Shown: piece after piece, positions 55,021 to 64,000 of the stretch
How the letters are laid out: every line of letters begins with the position of its first letter
How positions within the stretch are numbered: the first letter of the stretch is position 1
Made by a program: the position numbers and the translations under genes
Assembly: GCF_900113445.1 (NCBI RefSeq)
Contig: NZ_FOPJ01000003.1
Span: 62,001-126,000 of the forward strand
Length of the DNA stretch: 64,000 nt
Direction: 5' to 3'
DNA from: Corynebacterium spheniscorum
GTDB taxonomy: Bacteria; Actinomycetota; Actinomycetes; Mycobacteriales; Mycobacteriaceae
Notes under the pieces: model-generated
Databases searched by the model: none
The model's input: only the letters and a program-made list of their open reading frames with translations
What the model was told of the DNA's origin: nothing

Positions 55021-56304
55021 CTAGGAAATCTGGTCGAGGATGATCTGGCGTTTGGCAGGTGCTTGCTCACCGATGCTAATGCCAGGGGTGATGGATTCGA
55101 TGGCGCGCTCGAAGCGTTCGGGGGTGTCGGTGTGCAGGGTCAGAAGTTTTTGGCCCTTGGTGACCTTGGTGCCGATCGGGGTGTGGATTTCAATGCCGGC
55201 ACCTGCCTGCACCGGGTCTTCCTTCCGCGCACGCCCGGCACCCAGGCGCCAGGAACCAACACCCAAGGCCAGGGCATCGAGGTTGGTGATGTAGCCGTCT
55301 TGCTCGGCCAGAATCTCGTGGGTGTGCGTGGCGGTGGGAAGTTTCGCATTAGGGTCACCGCCTTGGGCGCGGATCATCTGGTTCCAGCAATCCATGGCGC
55401 GGCCATCGTTAAGGGCTTCTTCCACGTCGGCATCATGCACCCCGGCCATGTCCAGCATTTCGCGGGCAAGTGCGCAGGTGAGCTCACGAACATCGGCAGG
55501 TCCGCCGCCGGCGAGAACTTCTACTGATTCGCGGGCTTCCAGGGCGTTGCCGATAGTAAGGCCCAGCGGTACCGACATATCAGTCAGCAGCGCGCGGGTA
55601 TTGACCCCAGCATCGGTGCCGAGGTCCACCATGGTTTGGGCAAGTTCGCGGGCCTGCTCGAGGTCTTTCATGAAGGCGCCGGATCCGACCTTGACGTCGA
55701 GCACCAAGCTGGCGGTGCCTTCGGCGATCTTTTTGCTCATGATCGAGCTGGCGATCAGCGGGATGCAGTCCACGGTGGAGGTGATATCGCGGAGCGCGTA
55801 GATCTTCTTATCTGCTGGGGCTAGACCGGAGCCTGCGGCAGCGACGACCGCGCCGGTTTCTTCGAGGATCTCGAACATGCGCTCATTGCTCATATCGGGG
55901 CTCCAGCCGGGGATGGCTTCGAGCTTGTCGAGGGTGCCGCCGGTGTGCCCTAAGCCACGGCCGGATAGTTGCGGGACGGCAATGCCGTAGGAGGCGACCA
56001 GGGGGCCCAGCGGGAGGGTGATTTTATCCCCTACCCCGCCGGTGGAGTGCTTGTCGGTGGTTTTCTTGCTGAGTTTTTCAAAGCTCATGGTTTCGCCGGT
56101 GGCGATCATTGCTTTGGTCCAGGTGACGATCTCCTCGCGGTTCATGCCGTTGAGGAAGATAGCCATATTGAGTGCGGCCATTTGTTCATCGCCGACGATG
56201 CCGCGGGTATAGGCGTCGATGATCCAGTTGATCTGGTCTTCGGATAGGACCTCGCGGTCTCGTTTGCTGCGGATGATGTCGACGGCGTCGAACTTCTCAG
56301 CCAT
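55021..56304 (-). CDS. deoA: Thymidine phosphorylase
   Basis: A 427-residue pyrimidine-nucleoside phosphorylase producing deoxyribose-1-phosphate from thymidine or deoxyuridine. Seen: DKHSTGGVGDKITLPL (phosphate motif) near 84-99, SGRGLGHTGGTLDKLEAIPG and SSIMSKKIAEG with the catalytic Lys. AAGGGA precedes the ATG at somewhat long spacing. First gene of the operon; diverges from cdd. Confidence 0.96.
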   Translation of the reverse strand: MAEKFDAVDIIRSKRDREVLSEDQINWIIDAYTRGIVGDEQMAALNMAIFLNGMNREEIVTWTKAMIATGETMSFEKLSKKTTDKHSTGGVGDKITLPLGPLVASYGIAVPQLSGRGLGHTGGTLDKLEAIPGWSPDMSNERMFEILEETGAVVAAAGSGLAPADKKIYALRDITSTVDCIPLIASSIMSKKIAEGTASLVLDVKVGSGAFMKDLEQARELAQTMVDLGTDAGVNTRALLTDMSVPLGLTIGNALEARESVEVLAGGGPADVRELTCALAREMLDMAGVHDADVEEALNDGRAMDCWNQMIRAQGGDPNAKLPTATHTHEILAEQDGYITNLDALALGVGSWRLGAGRARKEDPVQAGAGIEIHTPIGTKVTKGQKLLTLHTDTPERFERAIESITPGISIGEQAPAKRQIILDQIS

Positions 56305-56698
56305 GAGATGGGTTTCCCTTCTTGTCTCGGAGGCGTGGTGTCGACATTCGGTTGGTGGTCGGTCGTGGAGACCTCTGCTGCTGCGGCCTTCTTCGACAGG
56401 CTCTGCTTTGTTGGGCAGGTTCTGCTTTGTTGGGCAGGCATTGCCTTGGTTGGCAACGACACATAAGTGATGTCTTCTGGTGATGACATGCTTATCACTT
56501 CTTGGTCGTGAGTCGCACCACTTGCGTATTGGGCTGTGGTCCCATTATCATCCGGGGTAGAACAATTGTCAACTACACATTTTCCTTTTGTTCACAACGG
56601 ATAGGTTTGGAACAGCGCTCGCGGTGGGGAATGCCCCGCAGTTGGGGATGCCCCAGCACCGGTGCACGGCTTGGGAACGAAGGGAAGAAAGGATCATC
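56305..56698. promoter_or_regulatory. Divergent control region of the deoA and cdd operons
   Basis: 394 bases without a gene. Seen: an 18-bp direct repeat, TCTGCTTTGTTGGGCAGG, at 56402-56419 and 56421-56438; an inverted pair AAGTGAT/ATCACTT at 56465-56471 and 56494-56500; AACAATTGTC at 56561-56570 and TTGTTCACAA at 56588-56597, two short palindromes that resemble half-sites of DeoR/SorC-type operators. The regulator at 58358-59299 is the likely ligand, but binding is inferred. Confidence 0.45.
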
Positions 56699-57118
56699 GT
56701 GGATCACGCCGCCCTCCTGACAGCGGCCCGCGAAGCCGCCCACAACGCTTACGCCCCCTACTCACACTTCCCGGTTGGGGCTGCCATCATCACCACCACC
56801 GGGGAAATCATCTGCGGCTGCAATGTCGAAAACGCTGCCTATGGTGAAGCGATCTGTGCCGAAAGAAACGCTATTACCACCGCGGTTGCTGCACTTGGCC
56901 CGAATATCCAAGTCGATACTGTCGCGGTCGTCGGACTCCAAGCCGCCCCCTGCTGGCCCTGTGGTGCATGCCGACAAGTACTACGCGAATTCAACTGCCG
57001 CGGCGTCATCGTTGAAGACGAAAGCGGCTCCCCCATTCAGCTACCTTTCGCCGACTTGCTTCCGCATTCATTTGGCCCAGAGGCTTTACACAGCCCTGAT
57101 GACCACGGCGAACACTAA
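56699..57118 (+). CDS. cdd: Cytidine deaminase
   Basis: A 139-residue homotetrameric-type deaminase converting cytidine and deoxycytidine to uridine forms. Zinc site: CNVENAAYGEAICAERNAI (first Cys-x-Glu box, CAE) and PCWPCGACRQVL with the two Cys ligands. GTG at 56699 with AAAGGA five bases upstream. An upstream extension to 56588 is not part of the family. Eighteen bases before nupC, so the two form an operon. Confidence 0.96.
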   Translation: MDHAALLTAAREAAHNAYAPYSHFPVGAAIITTTGEIICGCNVENAAYGEAICAERNAITTAVAALGPNIQVDTVAVVGLQAAPCWPCGACRQVLREFNCRGVIVEDESGSPIQLPFADLLPHSFGPEALHSPDDHGEH

Positions 57119-57136
57119 CGGAAAGACGCAATTCTG

Positions 57137-58351
57137 ATGGAACGCTTTCAAGGCCTCATCGGCATCATCTTGATCTTCGGCGTCTTAATCGCCTTCTCTT
57201 CCCATCGCCGCAAAATCAATTGGCGCACCCTCGGCGTGGGTATCATCCTCCAAATTGTTTTCGCGCTCATCGTGTTGAAGTGGGAGCCTGGATTCCATGC
57301 GCTCAAAGCCACCGCCGATGGCATCACCAAACTCATTGACTTCACCTCCGAAGGCACGAGCTTCGTATTCGGCCCGCTCTTCGGCGACAGTATTGGCTTC
57401 ACCTTCGCCCTCAACGTTTTGCCGGTGATTATTTTCCTCGGCGCACTCATCGCCTTGCTCTACTACCTGCGCATCTTGCAATGGTTCGTTGAGATCGTCG
57501 GCACCGCACTTAATAAACTCCTAGGGACCTCGAAAATTGAGTCCGTGTGGGCTGCCACCGTGGTCTTCCTCGGGCAATCTGAAGCCCCACTGGTTATTCG
57601 TCCGTGGCTAAATAAACTCACCCGCTCCGAGCTATTTGCCTGTATGACCGGTGGTTTTGCCTCCGTTGCTGGTTCCACCCTGATCGGCTATTCGCTTTTG
57701 GGCGCACCACTTCCCTATCTCTTGGCCGCATCTATTATGAACGCACCTGGTTCGCTTATTGTGGCTAAAGCACTGATGCCGGAAACCGAAAAGTCCATTG
57801 CCTCGGTGGATGTGCGGCATATCCGAGATGAAGAAAATAAAAATGTTATCGACGCCCTCGGATCTGGCGCCATCGCTGGTGGTCGCATTGCTGTCACGGT
57901 GGCTTGCATGTTGATTGCCTTCATTGCGCTGATCTCCATGATCTCCGCACTCCTGGGTGGGATCGGGCATATCTTCGGTCAAGAAGGCTGGACCTTGGAA
58001 GGTCTATTCGGCTCGATTTTCGCACCACTGGCCTGGGCTATCGGTGTGCCGTGGGAAGAAGCTTCCATAGTCGGTAACTTCATTGGCCAAAAGACGATCC
58101 TCAATGAGTTCGTTGGCTACACCAGCTTCTCTGAGCACGTCGATACGCTTAGCCCCCGCGCAATTATGATCAGCACCTTCGCGCTGGCTGGTTTCGCGAA
58201 CCTGTCTTCTATCGCCATTCAAATCGGTGCTTTCGGTGCGCTTTCCCCGGAACGCCGCAGCGATGTGGCACAGCTTGGCATGAAGGCACTCTTTGGTGGC
58301 TTCTGCACCAATATGCTCAACGCCGCCATCGTGGGTGTGGTCGCCCTCTAA
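57137..58351 (+). CDS. nupC: Concentrative nucleoside transporter (NupC family)
   Basis: A 404-residue CNT-family proton- or sodium-coupled nucleoside importer. About ten hydrophobic segments; family motifs include AATVVFLGQSEAPLVIRPWL (the loop that binds nucleoside), ASVAGSTLIGYSLLGAPLPYL and KTILNEFVGY. Follows cdd by 18 bases with GGAAAGACG upstream. Converges with the regulator gene. Confidence 0.95.
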   Translation: MERFQGLIGIILIFGVLIAFSSHRRKINWRTLGVGIILQIVFALIVLKWEPGFHALKATADGITKLIDFTSEGTSFVFGPLFGDSIGFTFALNVLPVIIFLGALIALLYYLRILQWFVEIVGTALNKLLGTSKIESVWAATVVFLGQSEAPLVIRPWLNKLTRSELFACMTGGFASVAGSTLIGYSLLGAPLPYLLAASIMNAPGSLIVAKALMPETEKSIASVDVRHIRDEENKNVIDALGSGAIAGGRIAVTVACMLIAFIALISMISALLGGIGHIFGQEGWTLEGLFGSIFAPLAWAIGVPWEEASIVGNFIGQKTILNEFVGYTSFSEHVDTLSPRAIMISTFALAGFANLSSIAIQIGAFGALSPERRSDVAQLGMKALFGGFCTNMLNAAIVGVVAL

Positions 58352-58357
58352 GGCAAC

Positions 58358-59299
58358 CTAATCCACAATGTCCTGCGCAGTTTCTCGGTCAATCACCAAA
58401 TGGGTAGCCAACCCCATGCGCAGGGCAACCTCGATGGCTTCTGCTTTCCAGCGCCCACCAGCAACTAAAATGCGGGTGGGCCGCGAAGCTAAGGCATCGA
58501 GGCTAATGCCCACGGTCCGCTCATCGACACTAGGTAGTGCGATCTGACCATCACGGGTATAGAAACGCGAACATGCATCTCCTACCGCAACACGGGAGAG
58601 CTGTTCGCGTTCTTCTTCGCTGAGGTACCCCAAAGACATAGTCAGGGCATCGACATGGGTATGCCCCACCGTGAAGATCACGATATCGGTATGCGCGCCC
58701 AGTTCTAAGAGCTGTTTAATATGGCGGTCTTTTTCCACCACCCGCTTGGTTTCAGCGTTATCGAAGATCACCGGAAGCGGCAGGGTGCGGGCATAAGCAT
58801 CAAATGCTCGACAAAACAGGTTGATGGTTTCAATATCATTGGTGGAGGATTCGGTATAGCTCATTCCGCCTTTGAGCTGCACAATCTCCACACCACGGCG
58901 ACTGGTTGGGGTTAAGGCTCGTGCGACTGCGAACATCGTGGTGCCCCAACTAACACCGAGTAGGTCACCATCTTTCACGCGTTCTTCTAATACCTCTGCC
59001 CCGGCACGGCCGAGTTCTTTGAGGAGCTGTTCCTGATCGCTGCGGGCAGTGGCCACCACGCGGGCATCAGTCAGGCCGTATTGGCCGAATTTTTCCAGTA
59101 GCTGGGTGGAGATCTCTCCGCCTTGTTCGCGGGGGTCATGGATCTCGATGGTGACAAAGCCACGATCTTTGGCGTGCGCGAGTAGGCGTGCGGCAGTAGG
59201 TCGCGAGACCCCAATCTCTGCGGCAACTTCGGCCTGGCTGAGGCCGGCTTCATAATAGAGTTTGACGGCTTTCAGAGCCTGCTCATCACGCTCATCCAT
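58358..59299 (-). CDS. deoR: SorC/DeoR-type nucleoside operon regulator
   Basis: A 313-residue SorC-family regulator, the same type as Bacillus subtilis DeoR. Helix-turn-helix at about 19-42 (GLSQAEVAAEIGVSRPTAAR); the rest is a Rossmann-like effector domain binding phosphorylated sugar (LGVSWGTTMFAVARAL, TVGISLDALASRP). By context the inducer would be deoxyribose-5-phosphate or a related ester, and the target the divergent deoA/cdd region. AGGA precedes the ATG. Six bases from the nupC stop, convergent. Confidence 0.88.
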   Translation of the reverse strand: MDERDEQALKAVKLYYEAGLSQAEVAAEIGVSRPTAARLLAHAKDRGFVTIEIHDPREQGGEISTQLLEKFGQYGLTDARVVATARSDQEQLLKELGRAGAEVLEERVKDGDLLGVSWGTTMFAVARALTPTSRRGVEIVQLKGGMSYTESSTNDIETINLFCRAFDAYARTLPLPVIFDNAETKRVVEKDRHIKQLLELGAHTDIVIFTVGHTHVDALTMSLGYLSEEEREQLSRVAVGDACSRFYTRDGQIALPSVDERTVGISLDALASRPTRILVAGGRWKAEAIEVALRMGLATHLVIDRETAQDIVD

Positions 59300-59326
59300 G
59301 AGGTTGATCCTAACAATGCGAAAGCA

Positions 59327-59358
59327 AAAGCACCGACCTTAGTCCAGGTCGGTGCTTT
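59327..59358 (-). terminator. Terminator of rpsP
   Basis: AAAGCACCGACCT at 59327-59339 pairs perfectly with AGGTCGGTGCTTT at 59346-59358, followed on the minus strand by TTTGCTTT. Twenty-seven bases after the rpsP stop. Confidence 0.88.
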
Positions 59359-59385
59359 AACTTGGTGCGATATTAATCGCGAAGA

Positions 59386-59877
59386 TTATTCAGCGGCTTC
59401 TTCGGAAGCAGCTTCCTCAGCCTTTTCAGCGGCCTCAGCCTTTTCAGCGGCTTCCTTCTCGGCAGCAGCCTTGGCTTCCTTTTCTTCCTTAGCCTTGCGC
59501 TTCTTCTCGGTGATGGCTTCCACGGAGGGGCCATTGTTGGCTTCAGCCAAAGCTTCGTTGAAGAGTTCCAGCTTGGACTTCTTCTCTTCGGCCACCTTGA
59601 GGGTACCTTCGGCACCCGGCAGGCCCTTGAACTTCTGCCAGTCGCCGGTCACCTTCAGCAGAGCCAGCACCGGTTCGGTCGGCTGTGCACCGACACCCAG
59701 CCAGTACTGGACACGCTCGGAGTCGATCTTGATGACAGAGGGATCAGCCTTCGGCTCGTAGACACCGATGTTCTCGATGACCTTGCCATCGCGGCGGGTG
59801 CGAGCATCAGCGATGATGACGCGGTAGTGCGGGGTACGGATCTTACCCAGGCGCTGGAGCTTGATTTTGACAGCCAT
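59386..59877 (-). CDS. rpsP: 30S ribosomal protein S16 with long charged C-terminal tail
   Basis: A 163-residue S16. The first 85 residues are the normal ribosomal domain ([28 protein letters not shown] in two parts, and [19 protein letters not shown]). Residues 95-163 are an Ala/Glu/Lys-rich tail ([20 protein letters not shown]) that doubles the Escherichia coli length; such tails occur in actinobacteria. ATG at 59877 is chosen from the [11 protein letters not shown] start. Its leader has hairpins at 59916-59940 and 59962-60013. Confidence 0.96.
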   Translation of the reverse strand: MAVKIKLQRLGKIRTPHYRVIIADARTRRDGKVIENIGVYEPKADPSVIKIDSERVQYWLGVGAQPTEPVLALLKVTGDWQKFKGLPGAEGTLKVAEEKKSKLELFNEALAEANNGPSVEAITEKKRKAKEEKEAKAAAEKEAAEKAEAAEKAEEAASEEAAE

Positions 59878-59915
59878 GTATATATTCCTTTTCGCGGTCA
59901 CCGGGCAGTACAGGC

Positions 59916-60013
59916 GCTCACCTTTTGAAGGAAAGTGAGCCGGTTCAGCCCTTGGATTTAACCTGCGCGTGACAAACCCCGGCCGACCGTAGTCGGTGAC
60001 GGTGTGACGCAGG
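59916..60013 (-). promoter_or_regulatory. Structured leader of rpsP
   Basis: GCTCAC/GTGAGC (59916-59921/59935-59940), then an outer CCTGCG/CGCAGG (59962-59967/60008-60013) around CCGAC/GTCGG (59983-59987/59992-59996). Lies between ffh and rpsP. No known ribosomal-protein leader family recognised. Confidence 0.35.
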
Positions 60014-60016
60014 AAA

Positions 60017-60035
60017 GTTGCTCACTTAAAGCAAC
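60017..60035 (-). terminator. Terminator of ffh
   Basis: GTTGCT at 60017-60022 pairs with AGCAAC at 60030-60035, followed on the minus strand by TTTCC. Sixteen bases after the ffh stop; short stem. Confidence 0.5.
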
Positions 60036-60050
60036 CCGAGGGATTTTACC

Positions 60051-61670
60051 CTATTTCTTCTTCCGGTTGAAGTCGAGGTTATTCAGGTCGATATTTTCCA
60101 TGCCCTTCGGCATTTTCGGCATACCCGGCATCCCAGGGATATTGGGCATACCCGGCATCCCAGCACCACCCTCCATTTGTTGTTGGAGTTGCTGTAGCTG
60201 CGCCATATCAGGCATGCCCGGCATGCCCTGAGGCATCTGTGGGCGACGCTGCTTCGCGGGCTTACGCTTACCGCCCTTACCGCGACGCCCCTTGGGCTTC
60301 TTCTTGGTGGCACTGCGGCCAGCTGGGCCCATGCCGAATTGGCCGGCCATCTTGCCCATCATCTTCTTGGCTTCGAAGAAGCGTTCCACCAGTTGGTTGA
60401 CATCGGAAACCTTCACACCGGAACCAGCGGCAATACGCTTACGCCGCGAAGCGTTCAGGATCTTCGGGTTGGCTCGCTCTGCCGGGGTCATACCGCGGAT
60501 GATCGCTTGGATTCGGTCGAGTTGTTTTTCATCGACCATGTCGGCCATCTGGTTCATCTGCTTGCCACCAGGCAGCATCTTCAGCAGATTGCCGATTGGA
60601 CCCATGCGGCGGATCATCAGCATCTGATCCAGGAAGTCTTCCAAGGTGAGCTCACCGGTACCAATCTTCGCCGCAGTTTCCTGCGCCTTTTCTTGGTCCA
60701 GCATCTGCTCGGCCTGCTCGATGAGCGAAAGCATATCGCCCATGCCCAGGATTCGGCTGGCCATCCGCTCCGGGTGGAAGACATCGAAGTCATCCAGTTT
60801 TTCACCGGTGGATGCGTACATGATCGGCTTGCCGGTGACCTCACGGATGGACAGTGCCGCACCGCCGCGGGCATCACCATCAAGTTTGGTTAGGACCACG
60901 CCCGTGAAATCAACGCCATCGCGGAAGGCCTCGGCGGTGGTGACCGCATCTTGACCAATCATCGCGTCAATAACGAAGAGGACTTCGTCCGGGTTCACCG
61001 CATCACGGATATTGCGGGCCTGGGTCATCAGGGTTTCATCGATACCCAAACGGCCGGCGGTATCCACGATCACCACATCGTGCTGCAAGCGGCGGGCTTC
61101 TTCGATACCGCGGCGAGCCACATCAACTGGGTCACCGTGGGAGGTGCCCATTTCATGCTCAGAGGAATCAACAGAGGTACCGGGGTCCGGCGCGAAGGTG
61201 GGTACCCCAGCGCGTTCACCGACGATCTGCAGCTGTTGCACCGCACCGGGGCGCTGCAAGTCGCAGGCCACCAGCATGGGGGTGTGCCCCTGCTTGCCGA
61301 GGTGGTGGGCTAATTTACCGGCCAGTGTGGTTTTACCGGCACCTTGAAGACCCGCCAACATAATGACGGTGGGTGGGTTCTTCGCTAGCTGCAGGCGACG
61401 AGTCTCCCCACCCAGGATTTGGATGAGTTCCTCATTAACAATCTTGATAACCTGCTGGGCCGGGTTGAGGGCCTCGGAAACCTCGGCGCCCGCGGCACGC
61501 TCCTTGATGCGCTTAATGAAGCCGCGTACCACGGTGAGCGAAACGTCAGCCTCTAAGAGGGCGAGACGGATTTCGCGGGCGGTGGCATTAATATCGGCCT
61601 CAGTGAGGCGGCCTTTGCCCCGCAGTCCACTGAGGGCACCGGTCAACCGGTCGGACAAAGACTCAAACAC
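60051..61670 (-). CDS. ffh: Signal recognition particle protein Ffh
   Basis: A 539-residue SRP54 homologue that binds signal sequences and the 4.5S RNA. N domain 1-85, G domain with MLAGLQGAGKTTLAGKLA near 103-120, DTAGRLGIDE and TKLDGDARGG, then M domain with RRMGPIGNLLKMLPGG and GSGVKVSDVNQLVERF. The C-terminus is a long Met/Gly/Pro-rich tail with repeated MPGMP units. GTG start with AGGAG upstream. Confidence 0.97.
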   Translation of the reverse strand: MFESLSDRLTGALSGLRGKGRLTEADINATAREIRLALLEADVSLTVVRGFIKRIKERAAGAEVSEALNPAQQVIKIVNEELIQILGGETRRLQLAKNPPTVIMLAGLQGAGKTTLAGKLAHHLGKQGHTPMLVACDLQRPGAVQQLQIVGERAGVPTFAPDPGTSVDSSEHEMGTSHGDPVDVARRGIEEARRLQHDVVIVDTAGRLGIDETLMTQARNIRDAVNPDEVLFVIDAMIGQDAVTTAEAFRDGVDFTGVVLTKLDGDARGGAALSIREVTGKPIMYASTGEKLDDFDVFHPERMASRILGMGDMLSLIEQAEQMLDQEKAQETAAKIGTGELTLEDFLDQMLMIRRMGPIGNLLKMLPGGKQMNQMADMVDEKQLDRIQAIIRGMTPAERANPKILNASRRKRIAAGSGVKVSDVNQLVERFFEAKKMMGKMAGQFGMGPAGRSATKKKPKGRRGKGGKRKPAKQRRPQMPQGMPGMPDMAQLQQLQQQMEGGAGMPGMPNIPGMPGMPKMPKGMENIDLNNLDFNRKKK

Positions 61671-61709
61671 GTTGGATTCTCCTGAGGTTTGTGGTCAGTT
61701 CTAACCGCT

Positions 61710-64000
<2,291 letters not shown>

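Overview
The window reads as a continuous stretch of core chromosome from a Corynebacterium (order Mycobacteriales). The gene order is the one shared by corynebacteria and mycobacteria: rimP-nusA-ylxR-infB-rbfA-nrnA-MATE, pptH-pptT, proS, mqo, mtr, map, a lipoprotein PBP, ispG-rip1-dxr, rlmN, cdsA-frr-pyrH-tsf-rpsB, xerC-dprA-comM-yraN, DUF2469-rnhB-lepB-rplS, trmD-rimM, rpsP, ffh, glnD-glnB. Mycothione reductase, malate:quinone oxidoreductase and DUF2469/DUF2631/DUF4439 proteins support this placement. Species cannot be fixed from the sequence alone. No rRNA, tRNA, CRISPR, phage or transposase gene was seen.

Layout. 1-6062: end of an ascorbate-type PTS permease, a pyrimidine-dimer glycosylase, a TetR regulator and a 1180-residue multidomain exonuclease. 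6063-16046: phosphopantetheine transfer and removal (PptT/PptH), a MATE exporter, and the translation/transcription block NrnA, RbfA, IF-2, YlxR, NusA, RimP, nearly all on the minus strand. 16099-26480: DUF4439 lipoprotein, a small bL12-like protein, ProS, YaaA, SelO, Mqo, a hydrolase and mycothione reductase. 26612-40760: Map, PBP, the MEP-pathway enzymes IspG and Dxr around the intramembrane protease Rip1, RlmN, CdsA, Frr, PyrH, EF-Ts, S2 and an M23 peptidase. 40840-47986: XerC, DprA, ComM, YraN, DUF2469, RNase HII, signal peptidase I and L19. 48128-51805: Tex, TrmD, RimM. 51872-59299: a complete nucleoside salvage/catabolism island (deoD, phosphosugar mutase, deoC, deoA, cdd, nupC and a SorC/DeoR-type regulator) sitting between rimM and rpsP. 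59386-64000: S16, Ffh, GlnD and the C-terminal part of a PII protein.

How the parts work together. The deo island covers import of nucleosides (NupC), deamination (Cdd), phosphorolysis (DeoA, DeoD), ribose-1-P/ribose-5-P isomerisation (mutase) and aldol cleavage (DeoC), with a dedicated repressor at its end. GlnB/GlnD form the nitrogen signalling pair. The translation and secretion genes (IF-2, EF-Ts, S2, S16, L19, Frr, Ffh, LepB) dominate the rest.

No unmistakable new multi-gene system is visible. The most interesting signals are non-coding: a three-way-junction-like leader before infB, a 173-bp nested inverted repeat between rplS and lepB that competes with the rplS terminator and overlaps a 38-codon reading frame, a dispersed intergenic repeat family with an internal hairpin, a terminator-like hairpin that contains the yraN Shine-Dalgarno sequence, and tandem copies of the last six codons of xerC.
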